Below, piece after piece: positions 46,325 to 57,381 of a stretch of 64,000 bases of DNA. The stretch lies in assembly GCA_902729315.2 (NCBI GenBank), contig LR746275.1:746501-810500 (forward strand), read 5' to 3'. The notes below the pieces were generated by a model. It was given only the letters and a program-made list of their open reading frames with translations, did no database searches and had not been told where the DNA came from. Source of the stretch: Spirodela intermedia (Eukaryota; Streptophyta; Magnoliopsida; Alismatales; Araceae). Position numbers and translations under genes: made by a program. Position 1 is the stretch's first letter; every line of letters begins with the position of its first letter.

Positions 46325-48030
46325 TGATAAGTCTTCATTATCATGAGTTAATAATTAGTAAATAATATAGTTTTAGCCTTAACTCATGATAAATAGATTT
46401 ATATTTGTGTTAAAGCATGAAAAGTGGTTTTCAGTTGATTAACGTGAATTTTTGGGTAATTATGTGATTTTATACGATTTTTACAGTCTTAGTTTTGAGA
46501 TAAATGAAGAACAAGAAATAAAAATAAAAATATTGCAAAATGGGGGGATCCGCCGGCCAGCCGGGCCTGCAAGCGGGTCGGAAGCGCAGTCGGGGAGTAG
46601 CCACGAGCAAGGGCTCGAGCGGCTTGCTTGGATCGATAGGGGCACGTGTGCGCCACTCCCCTTCCACGTCACTGGTGGTCAGCCGGCCGTGGGGCAAGGA
46701 GTGGTCGTACACGCGAGAGGACTTTGCCTAGAAAGCTAACTTTACTATATATTCGCCCGAATAATCCGCGCACAACCAATGTGGGACTAAATCCACCTTG
46801 TAAGGCGCGGGCAACCGCCGCGGGTTCGAATCCTCCCAGAGTCAAAATTCATATATTTTTAACTGATTATCGCGACTTTCCTGCAGATCGCCGGTGAAGG
46901 ATTAAGCAACCGGAATCGCTGGATCATCGGCGAAAATCTCGTCAACGCGATTCGCGGAGCATTGCTACTAAAATTTTTGAACGATTCGCGATAAAAGGAT
47001 CGCAATCCATCGAGTAAATCATCTCCGATTGATCGACGAACAAGCCGTCGTCGGGAAGAGGACGATCCGCCGGGAGACCAGTCGCCACCTCCTGAGAGCG
47101 TACCAGATGCGATGAAGAGCCTCCTCTTGCTGCGCGGACCTGAGGATGAAGCTCCCTAACACGCGCCTCCCCTCCATCCAGCCCCTCTCCGTCGGGTGAC
47201 AGCCGCCGGAGAGCCGCAAAGTCGCCGTTTTTCCGCTCCGCCGGGTGACAGCCGCCGGAGACGATTCGACGACCCACTTCATTGGTCTCTAGACTTCGCG
47301 AGAAGATCTAGAGATTGCCCACGTCGTCTTTGTCTAAGGAGAGCCTTCGAGGCCGTGGACACTACACGACGACCCTCCCGAACGCTCAGGATTCCGGTGC
47401 ATTGCCGATGCGTCGCCGTCGCGACGCCGGAACTCTGTTTTCCTGCTTTATCTAGAGATTGCCCACGTCGTCTTTGTCCAAGGAGAGCCTTCGAGGCCGT
47501 GGACACTGCACGACGATCCTCCCGAACGCTCAGGATTCCGGTGTATCGCCAACGCATCGCCGTCGCGACGTCAGAACTCTGTTTTCCTGCTTTCAATTTA
47601 ATTTACGCTTCATTTAGTGATACTTTGTTGATTTTAATTTACCAAACTATACTTCGTTCAATTACGATTCTTCCGGCTTTTACAGATCTTAATTTGATTA
47701 ATTGAGTTGTCTGTAATCACCTACGTAAGAATCGCCGGGCGGAACTCTTATTTCCTTTTTTTCGTGAATTTTAAATATATTTCCTTTTTATTTCCTAGTA
47801 TAAAATTCGTAAGAAAATCGTACTCATTGAGAAAAATTCTGAATAATTACCAGATATTATATTACATCCCTGTGATCGACCTGGAAAATTACTGCTATTT
47901 TTGGAATTTTTATTGAATTATAATTGATATATTTATTTAGAAATACTTCTAAATATCCGAAAATTCGTATTTTCTAGTTTTATAAATTTAATATTTGCAT
48001 GATTTAACATACAACGACTGAGTCACGTCA
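46325..48030 (+). repeat. 3' LTR of element H
   Basis: TGATAAGTC to GAGTCACGTCA, 1706 bp. Like the 5' LTR it has the 144-bp duplication. It lacks about 56 bp after GGAACT near 47754, including the TGACGTCA cluster. A B-box-like GGTTCGAATCC lies at 46823-46833. Confidence 0.95.
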
Positions 48031-48306
48031 GTGGGCCAAAGGGCACATTAGCGGGGGCATGCGGCAAGCTGCACGGCATGCCCTAGGGCACGTGGGCAGT
48101 GGTGCCAGGTGGGCGAGCGGGCCACAAGAGCTGGCACGCGGGGTGTGCATAGTGGCAGTGCTTCGGTGGGAAGGCCGAGCGTCTGCAGCGCTTCGGCAAG
48201 AAGGCCAAGCGTCAGTTGCACTTCAATGGGAATGTCAAGCGTCGGCGTTCAACAGGAAGGCCGAGCATCAGCAGTGCTTCGGCGGGAATGCCAAGCATCA
48301 GCGATG
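48031..48306. other. Right flank of H: GC-rich spacer with minisatellite
   Basis: Continues the 38-bp repeat interrupted by H, then moves into a GC-rich stretch. No gene recognised. Open frames across it are by-products of the repeats. Confidence 0.55.
48158..48302. repeat. ~30-bp minisatellite, five degenerate units
   Basis: Units begin GTGCTTCGG/GCGCTTCGG/GCACTTCAA and contain GGAAGGCCGAGCGTC or variants; unit length 27-30 bp. Ends where LTR L starts. Confidence 0.75.
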
Positions 48307-49942
48307 TGACGTGACTCAGTCATTGTATATTAAATCATGCAAATCTAAAATTTATAAACTAGAAAATACAAATTTTTAGATATTTAGAAGTATTTCTGAA
48401 TAAATATATCAATTATAATTCCATAAAACTTTCAAAAATAGTAGTAATTTTCCAAGTCAATAATAGGGATATAATATAATATATGGTAATTATTCATAAT
48501 TGTTCTCAATGAATACGATTTTCTATTAATTTTATACTAGGAAATAAAAAGGAAATATATTTAAAATTCACAAAAAAGGGAAATAAGGGTGCAGACATCA
48601 AGATGATGTCAGCACCTTGCAAATGCGAATTAGGTGAAAATAGAGTTTCACCTGATGATTCTTACGTAAGTGATTACATACAATTTAATTAATCAAATTA
48701 AGATATGTAAAAGCCGGAAGAATCGTAATAGAACAAAGTATATTTTAGTAAATTAAAATCACAAACACTATCATTAAATGAAGTGTAAAGTAAGTTGAAA
48801 GTAGGAAAATAGAGTTCCGGCATCGCAACGGCGATGCGTTAGTGATGCACCAGAATCCTGAGCGTTCAGGAGGATCGTCATGTAGTGTCCACGACCTCGA
48901 ATGCTCTCCTTGGACAAATACAACGTGGGCAATTTCTAGATCTTCTCACGAAGTCTAGAGATTAATGAAATAGGTTGTCAAGTCATCTCCGATGGCTGTC
49001 ACCCGGTGGAGTGGAAAAACGGCGACTTTGTAGCCCTCTAACAACTGTCACCCGATGGAGAAGAGTTGGATGGAGGTGGGGCGTGTGTCAAGGAGCTTCA
49101 TCCTCAAGTCTGCGTAGCAAAAGGAGGCTCTTCATCGCATCTGGTACACTCTCAAGAGGTGGCGACTCGTCTCCCGGTGGATCGTCCTCTTCCTGACGAC
49201 AGCTTGTTCGTCGATCAATCGAAGATGATTTACTTGATGGATTCACAATCTTTTTATTGCGAATCATTTAGCAATTTTAATAGCAATGCTCCCCGAATTG
49301 CGTTGTTGAGATTTTTGTTGATGATCTAGCGATTCTCGTTGCTTAATCCTTCACCGACAATCTCCAGGAAAGTCACGATAATCAGATAAAAATATATGAA
49401 TTTTGACTCTAAGAGGATTCAAACCCGTGCTAGTTGTCTGCCCCTTCTAAGGAAGGTGTGACAGGGGTTTAGTCCCACATCAGTTATGTGCCGATGTTTC
49501 GGGTGAATATATAGTAATGCTACATTTATAAACAAAGTTCCTTCTCTCATGTGTACGACCACTCCTTGCCCCACAGCCGGCTGGCCACCGGTGACGTGGA
49601 AGGGGAGTGGCATACGTGTGTCCTGTCGGTCCCCAAGCCAAGCCGCTCGAGCCCTTGCTCGCAACTTACTCCCCGACTACGCTTCCGACCCGCTTGCGGG
49701 CCCGGCTGGCCGGTGGGTCCCCCCATTTTTGCAATATTTTTATTTTTATTTCTTTTTTTTCATTTATCTCAAAAGTAAGACTATAAAAATCATATAAAAT
49801 CACATAATTACCCAAAAATTCACGTTAATCAATTAAAAACAAAAAATCATTCTTTAACATAAATATAAGTCTATTTATCATGAGTTAAGGCTAAAACTAT
49901 ATTATTTACTAATTATTAACTCATGATAATGAAGACTTATCA
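48307..49942 (-). repeat. Isolated complete LTR L
   Basis: TGACGTGACTCAG to GACTTATCA, 1636 bp, without internal sequence on either side. Flanking pentamers CGATG and GCCCA differ, so there is no target duplication. Confidence 0.87.
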
Positions 49943-50458
49943 GCCCACTTGAGGCCCTCAAGCCCATAAGCCACAAAGGCTACAAAAGGGGCTTATTGGG
50001 CCTTTTAAAGAGAGACCCAATAAGCTCCCTTAAAAGGAGAAAGCGGAGGGACCTCTTATGGTGCTTAACTGGGCCTCAAATGAAGACCCAAATAAGCCCC
50101 AAAAGAGGCCCAAAAGGAAAGACACATAGGTCCCCCCCCCCCTAGGGCTGTAATTGGCCCTCAAAGAGAGACCTAAAAAAACCCCAAAGAAAGGGAGACA
50201 CAAACAACAACACACACACATAGAATTGGGCCCGGTAACACACAAACATGAGGCCCAACAAGTCAACATGAAAATACCAAGAAAGATAAGGGTGAGCTCG
50301 AGCTCGTCAATTGTGGAGGTGGAATGTCGTCGTCCCGAAGGGCTAGGCCATGTAGCAAAAGCTAGGCTCCTTCGTCTTTGCACATCAATCGAGCTGAACT
50401 CAGATTGTCAATGTCTCCTGAGCTGATGGAGATGGGTCCTGCTTGCCATCACTCTAGT
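49943..50458. other. Non-LTR spacer
   Basis: About 515 bp, GC-moderate, rich in GGCCC/AAGCCC words, with a C-run near 50132-50141 and CACACA near 50210. A minus-strand open frame of 117 residues (50030-50383), Cys/Leu/Phe-rich, has no domain I recognise and I do not call it. Confidence 0.45.
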
Positions 50459-50709
50459 GATCTGCAAGAAAGTCATAATAACCAATTAAAAAAATATAAA
50501 TTTTGACTCTTGGAGGATTCAAACCTGCGCCGATTGCCTACCCTTTCTTAGGGAAGGTGTGACGCGAGTTTAGTCCTACATCAGTTGTGCACCGATTTTT
50601 CAGGCAAATATATAGTAATGTTACATTTCAAAGCAAGTCCCTTTCTTGCACATGTACAACCACTCCTTGCCCCACAGCTAGTTAGCCACTAGTGACGTAA
50701 AAGGGAAGC
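50459..50709 (-). repeat. Partial LTR M
   Basis: LTR interior only, from GATCTGCAAGAAAGTC to the GTGACGTAAAAGGG box. It is joined directly to a second, overlapping LTR portion. Confidence 0.75.
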
Positions 50710-50712
50710 GAT

Positions 50713-51457
50713 AGAGGCTCTTCATCACATCAGGTACGCTCTTAGGAGGTGGTGACTCGTCTCTTGGTAGATCATCTTTTTCTAGACAATGGCTCATTCG
50801 TCAATCAATCAGAGATATTTTACTTGATAGATTCAATATCCCTTTATTGTGAATCATTTAGCAATTTTAGTAACAAGGCTCTATGAATTGTGTTGACGAG
50901 ATTTTCACCGATGATCTAGTGATTCTGGTTGCTTAATCCTTCACCTATGATTTGCAAGAAAGTCACAATAATCAAATAAAAAATAATGAGTTTTGGCACT
51001 GGGAGGATTTAAACCTGGGCTGATTGCCTACCTTTTCTAGGGAAGGTGATGCGGTTATAGTCCTACATCACTTGTGTGCCGAATTTTCAGGTGAATATAT
51101 AGTAATATTACATTTCCAATCAAGTCCCTTTCTTGTGCGTGTATGACCACTCCTTGTACCCATACTCGCAACTACTCCCTAACTGTGCTTCTGACCCACT
51201 TGCAGGCCTGACTAACTAGCGGGTCCCCCCATTTTGTTATATTTTTATTTATTTTTCTTTTTTTTCATTTTTGTCAAAAGTAAGATTATAAAAATCATAT
51301 AAATTTGTATAAAATCACATAATTACCAAAAGTTCACATTAATCAATTGAAAAACCACTTTTCATACTTTAACATAAATATAAGTTTATTTATCATGATT
51401 TAAGACTAAAACTATATTATTTACTAATTATTAACTCATCATAATGAAAACTTATCA
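50713..51457 (-). repeat. Partial LTR N
   Basis: Starts upstream of the M segment in LTR coordinates (GAGGCTCTTCATC) and runs to the terminus CTTATCA at 51457, so about 250 bp of LTR is represented twice in M+N. Confidence 0.75.
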
Positions 51458-52142
51458 CTTACCATCTTTCTAGATTGAGTGATACAAGAATAAATACAAC
51501 ACCTTTGCAAAATAAATTTCTAGATGAACAATTGAAGGCAGCTCAACATCAATCATAACCATAGTATGCACATATTGTTAATTTTCTAGTTTTTGGAAAA
51601 TTTTCAAAATATTGGGATAAGAATAGAAAAATTATTTCTTTTCTAAGATTAAAAATTATTTTTTGTATAATCCTGATTTATAGTACTTGAGCAATGATCA
51701 AATTTTAAGGAGATATGTTCTTGAAGAAGAATATCATAGCATTCTTAACATGTGCTATTCATCTAACTATGGAGGACATTTTTATATATGAAAATAGCTA
51801 TAAAATATTTTTAGTGTGGTTTTATTGGCCTACAATCATTAGAGATTCTATGGAATTTAGTAGAACATGTATTTCATGTCAATCTATAGGTAATATGAAT
51901 ATAAAAGATGAAATGTCCATGAGTAACATGTTAGTAGTTGAAATTTTTGATATATGAGATATAGACTTCATGGGTGCCCTCCCATCAACTGAAAAATATA
52001 AATATATTTTGCTTGCTATTGATTATGTGTCTAAGTGAGTGGATGTTATTCCTACTAGAACTAATGATTATAAAATTGTGATAAAATTAGTGTGAGAAAA
52101 AAGTTTTTCGAGATTTGAATGTCCTAGAGTGATTATTAGTGA
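51458..52142 (+). pseudogene. RNaseH end and integrase fragment (element V)
   Basis: Decayed pol between LTRs N and [17 protein letters not shown], then [19 protein letters not shown] (HHCC region), [24 protein letters not shown] and the core start with DFMGALPS; it ends at PRVIISEN, where the second catalytic Asp should follow. Many stops. An older relic of the pol-bearing family. Confidence 0.8.
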
Positions 52143-53390
52143 GAATTTACCAAGTCGATCATAGGGATGTAATATAATATTGGGTAATTTTTCAAATTTT
52201 TCTTAAAAATTATAAGTTTTTATGAATTTTATACTCAAAAATAAAAATGAAATATATTTAAAATTCAAAAAAAAAGAAATAAGGGTGGAAACGTCAAGGT
52301 GACATCAGTGCTCGACGAATGTGAATCGAGCAGAAATAGAGTTCCACATGACAATTCTTATGTAAGCGATTACCAACCATTTAATTGATCAAATTAAGAT
52401 TTGTAAAAGCAAGAATCATAGTTGAATGAAAAATAGCTTGATAAATTTAAATCACACAAATTATCATTAAATGAGGTGAAAATTAAGTTGAAAGTAAGAA
52501 ATAGAGTTCTAGTATTATGTCAATGATGTGTCAATAATGTACTAGAATTTTGAGCATTTGGGAGGATTGTCATATAGTGTCCACGGCATTGAAGATTTTC
52601 TTTGGACAAGGACAACATAGGCAATCTCTAGATCTTCTTGCAAAGTTTAGAGATCAATGAAATGGGTCGTTGAATCATCTCCGATAGTTGTCACCTAGTA
52701 GAGCAGAAAAATAATAACTTTGTGGCTTTCTAGTGGTTGACACCTGATGGAGAAGAGCTAGATGGAGGTGGGGTGCATGTCAAGGAGTTTCATCCTCAAG
52801 TCTGTGCAACAAGAGGAGGCTCTTCATCACATTTGATATGCTCTCAAGAAATATCAACTCATCTATCAATGAATCATCTTCTTCTCTATGACAGCTTGTT
52901 AATCAATTAATTAAAAATCTTTTACTTGATAGATTCGTAATCCTTCTATTGCGAATCATTCAGTAATTTTAGCAACAATATTCTGTGAATTGTATCGACC
53001 AGATTTTTCGCTGATGATCCAATGATTTTAACAACTTAATCTTCTACCGATGATTTACAAGAAAGTCATGATTTAATTAGATAAAAATATGATTTTTTGG
53101 CTCTAGTAGGATTTGAACCAATGTAGGTTGCTTGGTTGCATGAGAGAGATTGAAATAAGTACTCTAATACTATTATAAAGTGACATCATTATAGTATATC
53201 TCTATTATGACTAAAAGGTATTTTAGGTATTAAAATCTTTGAGGCCATTCTAAATATTATAATTGACATCATTTTGGATGAATATATAGTAATATCACAT
53301 TTCTAAGTAATAAGTCCCTTTCTTCCATGTATACGACTACTCTTTACCCTACAACTAGTTGGTCACCAATGACATGAAAGGGGAGTGGCA
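52143..53390 (-). repeat. Partial LTR O with foreign insert
   Basis: Begins about 130 bp inside the LTR (AAGTCGATCATAGGGATG) and stops inside at GGGGAGTGGCA where LTR P is inserted. Positions about 53135-53276 are AT-rich non-LTR sequence replacing roughly 70 bp of LTR. Confidence 0.78.
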
Positions 53391-53392
53391 AT

Positions 53393-54795
53393 TGATGTGA
53401 CTCAATCATTGTATAGTAAATCACGTAAATTTAAATTTTATAAAACTAGAAAATACAATTTTTTGGGTATTTAGAAGTATTTTTAAAAAATATATATCAA
53501 TTATAATTTAATAAAAATTCCAAAAATAGAAATAATTTTTCAAATCAATCACAAGGAAGTAATATAATATTTGGTAATTATTTAGAATTTTTCACAAAAT
53601 ATACTATTTTTTATATATTTTATACTAAGAAATGAAATGAAATATATTTAAAATTTATGAAATATGAAAATAAAGGTGAGGAGGTCAAAATGATGTTAGT
53701 GCCTGGCAAACATGAATTGGACAATACAGAATTCCACTCGGTGATTCTTATGTAAGTAACTATAGATGATTTAATTGATCAAATAATGATTTGTAAAAGC
53801 CAAAAGAATCGTAATGGAATGAAGTATATCTTAGTAAATTTAAAATCAACAAATTATCACTAAATGAAATAAAAATTAAGTTCAAAGTAAGAAAATAAAG
53901 TTCCGATGTCACGGCGGCGATGCATCGGTGATGCATCGAAATCCTAAGCATTTGGGAGGATCATCGTGCAATGTCTACGGCCTCAAAAATTCTCCTTGGA
54001 CAAAGACAACATGGGTAATCTCTAGATCTCCTTGTGAAGTCTAGAAATCAATGAAATGGGTCATCAAATCATCTTCGGTGACTATCACCTGGTGGAGCAG
54101 AAAAATGGCAACTTTGTGGCTCTCTAGTGATTGTCACCCAACAAAGAGAAGTTAGATGGAGGTGGGGCACATGTCAAGGAGCTTCATCCTCAAGTCCACA
54201 CATCAAGAGAAGGCTCTTCATTGCATCTGGTATGCTCTCAGAAGGTGGCGACTTGTCTCCTAGTGGATCGTCCTCTTCTTGACAATGGCTTGTTCCTTGA
54301 TCAATTGGAGATGCTTTACTCGATGGATTCGTGATCCTTTTATCGTGAGTTGTTCAGCAATTTTAGTAACAATGCTCTGCCAATCGTGCTGACGAGATTT
54401 TTGTCAGTGATCCAACGATTTTGGTTGCTAAATCCTTCACCGACGATCTGTAGGAAAGTCACGACAATCAAATAAAAAATAATGAGTTTTGGCTCTTAGA
54501 GAATTCAAACCCATGCCAATTGCCCCACCCTTTTTAGGGAAGGTGTGACGTGGTTTAGTCCCACATCACTTGTGCGTTAAAGTTTCTGGTGAATATATAA
54601 TAATATTACATTTCTAATCAAGTCCCTTTCTCACACATGTACAACCACCCCTTGCCCCATAGCCGGCTGGCCACTAGTGACGTGGAAGGGGAGTGGCACA
54701 CATGTACCCCATCACTCCAAGACGCTCAAGCCCTTGCTCGCGGCTACTCCCTAATTGTGCTTCTAACCCACTTGCAGGCATGGCTGGCTGACGAG
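53393..54795 (-). repeat. LTR P, interrupted by Q
   Basis: Starts TGATGTGACTCAATC, runs about 1.4 kb, and is cut at GGCTGGCTGACGAG by the start of LTR Q. Its distal end should lie beyond the right edge of the window. Confidence 0.82.
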
Positions 54796-55200
54796 TGATA
54801 AGTCTTCATTATCATAAGTTAATAATTAGCAAATAATATAATTTTAGCCTTAAATCATGATAAATAGACTTATATTTGTGTTAAAGTGTGAAAAGTAGTT
54901 TCTAGTTGATTAACGTGAATTTTTGGGTAATTATGTGATTTTATACAATTTTTATAGTCTTACTTTTGAGATAAATGAGAAAAAAGAAATTAAAATAAAA
55001 ATATAACAAAATGGGGAGGACTCGCCAGCTAGTCAGGCCCGCAAGCGGGTCAAAAGCGCAGTCAGGTAGGAGCCGTGAGCAGGGCTCGAGCAACTTGAAC
55101 CGATGGGGGAACGTGTGTGCCACTCCTCTTCCATGTCACTAGTGGCCAGTCGGCTGTGGGGCAAAGAGTGGTCGTACATGCATGAGAGAGGGACTTGACT
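54796..55200 (+). repeat. 5' LTR of element Q, first part
   Basis: TGATAAGTCTTCATTATC onward, matching the family to GGGACTTGACT, where organelle-like DNA begins. Resumes at about 55758. Confidence 0.85.
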
Positions 55201-55757
55201 AGGACTCGAGGAAGAAGCCCTGGCTAACTCCGTGCCAGCAGCCGTGGTAAGACGGGGGGGGCAAGTGTTCTTCGGAATGACTGGGCGTAAAGGGGCTATC
55301 GGGGAATTTCCCATCTTAGTAGGAGCTTTCCGAAGAAATAGCTTAGTAGCGACTTTGGAACCGCATCTCTGACAACTGAGACTCGAGAGACGCGAACAGC
55401 CCATGAGACTGGAATACGTTTAACAAAGCTAGCCGCGTGCCTCGAACGAAGAGACCTCCCAAGACTTCAGACACCTAAAGGTTACTTATCGAAACACTTC
55501 AATAGAACAAGGGGAGAGATTTGAAACAAAGGGACAGGGATGACTAAGACGAGTTATGCTTAGATGGATCCGGGGATGGCTAAAACATCTTTAATCTGCT
55601 TGGGTAGGCTGGGAGGCCTCCTCAGTCCCTAAGGCTGAGCAAGATGCATCAACAGCTACATTTACCATGGTAGCAGGGTGCTTGTTTTCTTCAATCCGGG
55701 GTGGACCATGATCGACCTCCATTTGAAGCTACAAAGTCAGCATCCAAAAATGGTTTT
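55201..55757 (+). other. Organelle-derived and unidentified DNA inserted in LTR Q
   Basis: About 557 bp unlike any other LTR copy. It replaces roughly 40-50 bp that includes the LTR TATA segment. The first 80 bp are mitochondrial 18S rRNA (next entry). The rest (55294-55757) I cannot identify; it is GC-moderate and unlike its AT-rich surroundings, and could be further mitochondrial pieces joined as filler. The ORF of 123 residues on the minus strand (55033-55404) crosses the junction and is not a gene. Confidence 0.7.
55211..55293 (+). pseudogene. rrn18: Fragment of mitochondrial 18S (SSU) rRNA gene
   Basis: Contains the universal small-subunit 530-loop, CTAACTCCGTGCCAGCAGCC, then GGTAAGACGGGGGGGGCAAG, GTTCTTCGGAATGACTGGGC and GTAAAG. 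The AAGACGGGGGGGGCAAGTG and CGGAATGACTGG wording is that of plant mitochondrial, not plastid or bacterial, rRNA as I remember it. The invariant GCCGCGG is GCCGTGG here, a CpG-type decay expected after transfer to the nucleus. About 80 bp only, so non-functional. Confidence 0.82.
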
Positions 55758-56919
55758 GGCACACAACTGATGTGGGACTAAACTCGTGTCACCTTCCCCA
55801 GAAAGGGTGGGAAATTGGCGTGGGTTTTAATCCTCCTAGAGCCAAAACTCATATTTTTTTATCTAATTATCGTGACTTTCCTAAAATGTCAATGAAGGAT
55901 TAAGCAACTAGAATCGCTAAATCAACGGCAAAAATCTTGTCAACGTGATTCGTAGAGCATTATTACTAAAATTGTTGAACAATTCATGATTAAAGGATCA
56001 CAAATCCATCGAGTAAACCATCTCTAATTGATCGACAAAGAAGTCATCGTCGGAAAGAGGACGATCCATCAAGAAATGAGTTGTCACCTCCTGAGAGCGT
56101 ACCAGATATGTTGAAGAGCCTCTTCTTGGTATGCGGACATGAGGATGAAGCTCCTTGACACGCGCCCCACCTCCATCTAGCTCATCTTCGTTAGGTGATA
56201 GCTACCACAAAGTCGTCAGTTTTCTACTCCGCCGGGCGATAGCCACTAGGGATGATTCAATGACCCATTTTATTGATCTCTAAACTTTCCAAGGAGATCT
56301 ACAGATTGCCCACGTCATCTTTGTCAAAGGAGAGCCTTTAAGACTATGGACACGGCACGACTTCTGGTGCATTGCCGACACATCATCGACACATCGCCAT
56401 CACGACGTCGGAACTCTAGTTTTTTGCTTTCAACTTAATTTTTATTTCATTTAGTGATAATTTGTTGATTTTAAATTTACCAGGTTATACTTCATTTCAT
56501 TACGATTCTTCTGACTTTTATAGATCTTAATTTGATCAATTAAATCATTTGTAATCGCTTATGTAAGAATCACCAAGTGGAACTCTATTTCTGTCCAATT
56601 CGCGTTTGCCAGGAACTGACGTCATCTTGACATTCATACCCTTATTTCTCTTTTTTATGAATTTTAAATATATATATTTTTTATTTTTTAGTATAAAATT
56701 TATAGAAAATAATATTCTTTGAAGAAAATTTTGAATAATTACTAGATATTATTACATCCTTGTAATCGACTTGGAAAATTACCACTATTTTTGGAAGTTT
56801 TATTGAATTATACTTAATATATTTGTTTAGAATACTTCTAAATTTTCAAAAATTCATATTTTCTAGTTTTATAAATTGTCAATTTATGTGATTTACTATA
56901 CAATGACTAAGTCACATCA
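55758..56919 (+). repeat. 5' LTR of element Q, second part
   Basis: LTR resumes at GCACACAACTGATGTGGGAC and ends AAGTCACATCA. Confidence 0.85.
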
Positions 56920-56924
56920 AATTT

Positions 56925-56942
56925 TTGTGCCATTGCTGGGAA
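56925..56942 (+). promoter_or_regulatory. Degenerate PBS of element Q
   Basis: TTGTGCCATTGCTGGGAA at the PBS position; several changes from the tRNA-Asp complement. Confidence 0.7.
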
Positions 56943-57125
56943 TGTATTACATAATATTTAGTATTTTTTTATTTTTCTCTTAGAGTACACAAAAAAAATT
57001 AACTCTTATTTTATTTTCTTTTTTTATTGAATTATTCTTTTTAGAAAAAGAGAACAAAAAGAAGCAAGGCAAGGACTGGAGCATACTGAAGGAGGGTAAC
57101 ATTTACTAAACTTTTCCCTCAAAAT

Positions 57126-57381
57126 TATTATTTTTTTATACATGGTAGAAGATCCTTACATCTAAGGCTAGAAAATCCTTTCATTATTTCATTCAAAACT
57201 AAAAATCCGAAAGAAAAATTAATTTTGATAGATCTTGAAGTATAAGTCCAATTGAGAGCAATCCTATGGCTATGAAAAATCATTATATCCCTGATTCATT
57301 TCAAAGAGCATCCAATATTAAAGTCCCATTAGCACCCACTGTTAAATTCAAAATAAATCCAGAAAATTTTCAAATGCTCCC
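57126..57381 (+). pseudogene. Gag 5' fragment of element Q
   Basis: Start of gag with the ATG changed to ATA (57138-57140 region), followed by ENPFIISF, NPMAMKNHYIPDSFQRASNIKVPLAP, then cut at FQMLP by LTR R. Stops occur in the GRRSLHP part. Confidence 0.8.

Larger units (their letters stand above)
40233..48030 (+). mobile_element. Element H: complete pol-less element with intact long gag ORF (TR-GAG-like)
   Basis: 7798 bp: LTR 40233-41995, PBS, one ORF, 3' UTR, PPT 46312-46324, LTR 46325-48030, 5-bp duplication GTGGG. Nothing of PR, RT, RNaseH or INT remains; the space between gag and the 3' UTR shared with pol-bearing copies is filled by the unknown module. The uninterrupted ORF, perfect PBS and similar LTRs mark it as the youngest visible copy. 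Terminal-repeat elements with only a gag are known in plants as TR-GAG; the C-terminal module here is not one I recognise. Confidence 0.95.

Noticed and set aside
48059-48379. Alanine/arginine-rich frames over the 30-bp minisatellite
   Set aside because: Open in two phases because the unit length is about 30 bp; the frame runs into LTR L.
50030-50383. Minus-strand open frame of 117 codons in a non-LTR spacer
   Set aside because: Low-complexity Cys/Leu/Phe-rich translation, no domain or signal I recognise, flanked by truncated LTRs; length within chance for this composition.
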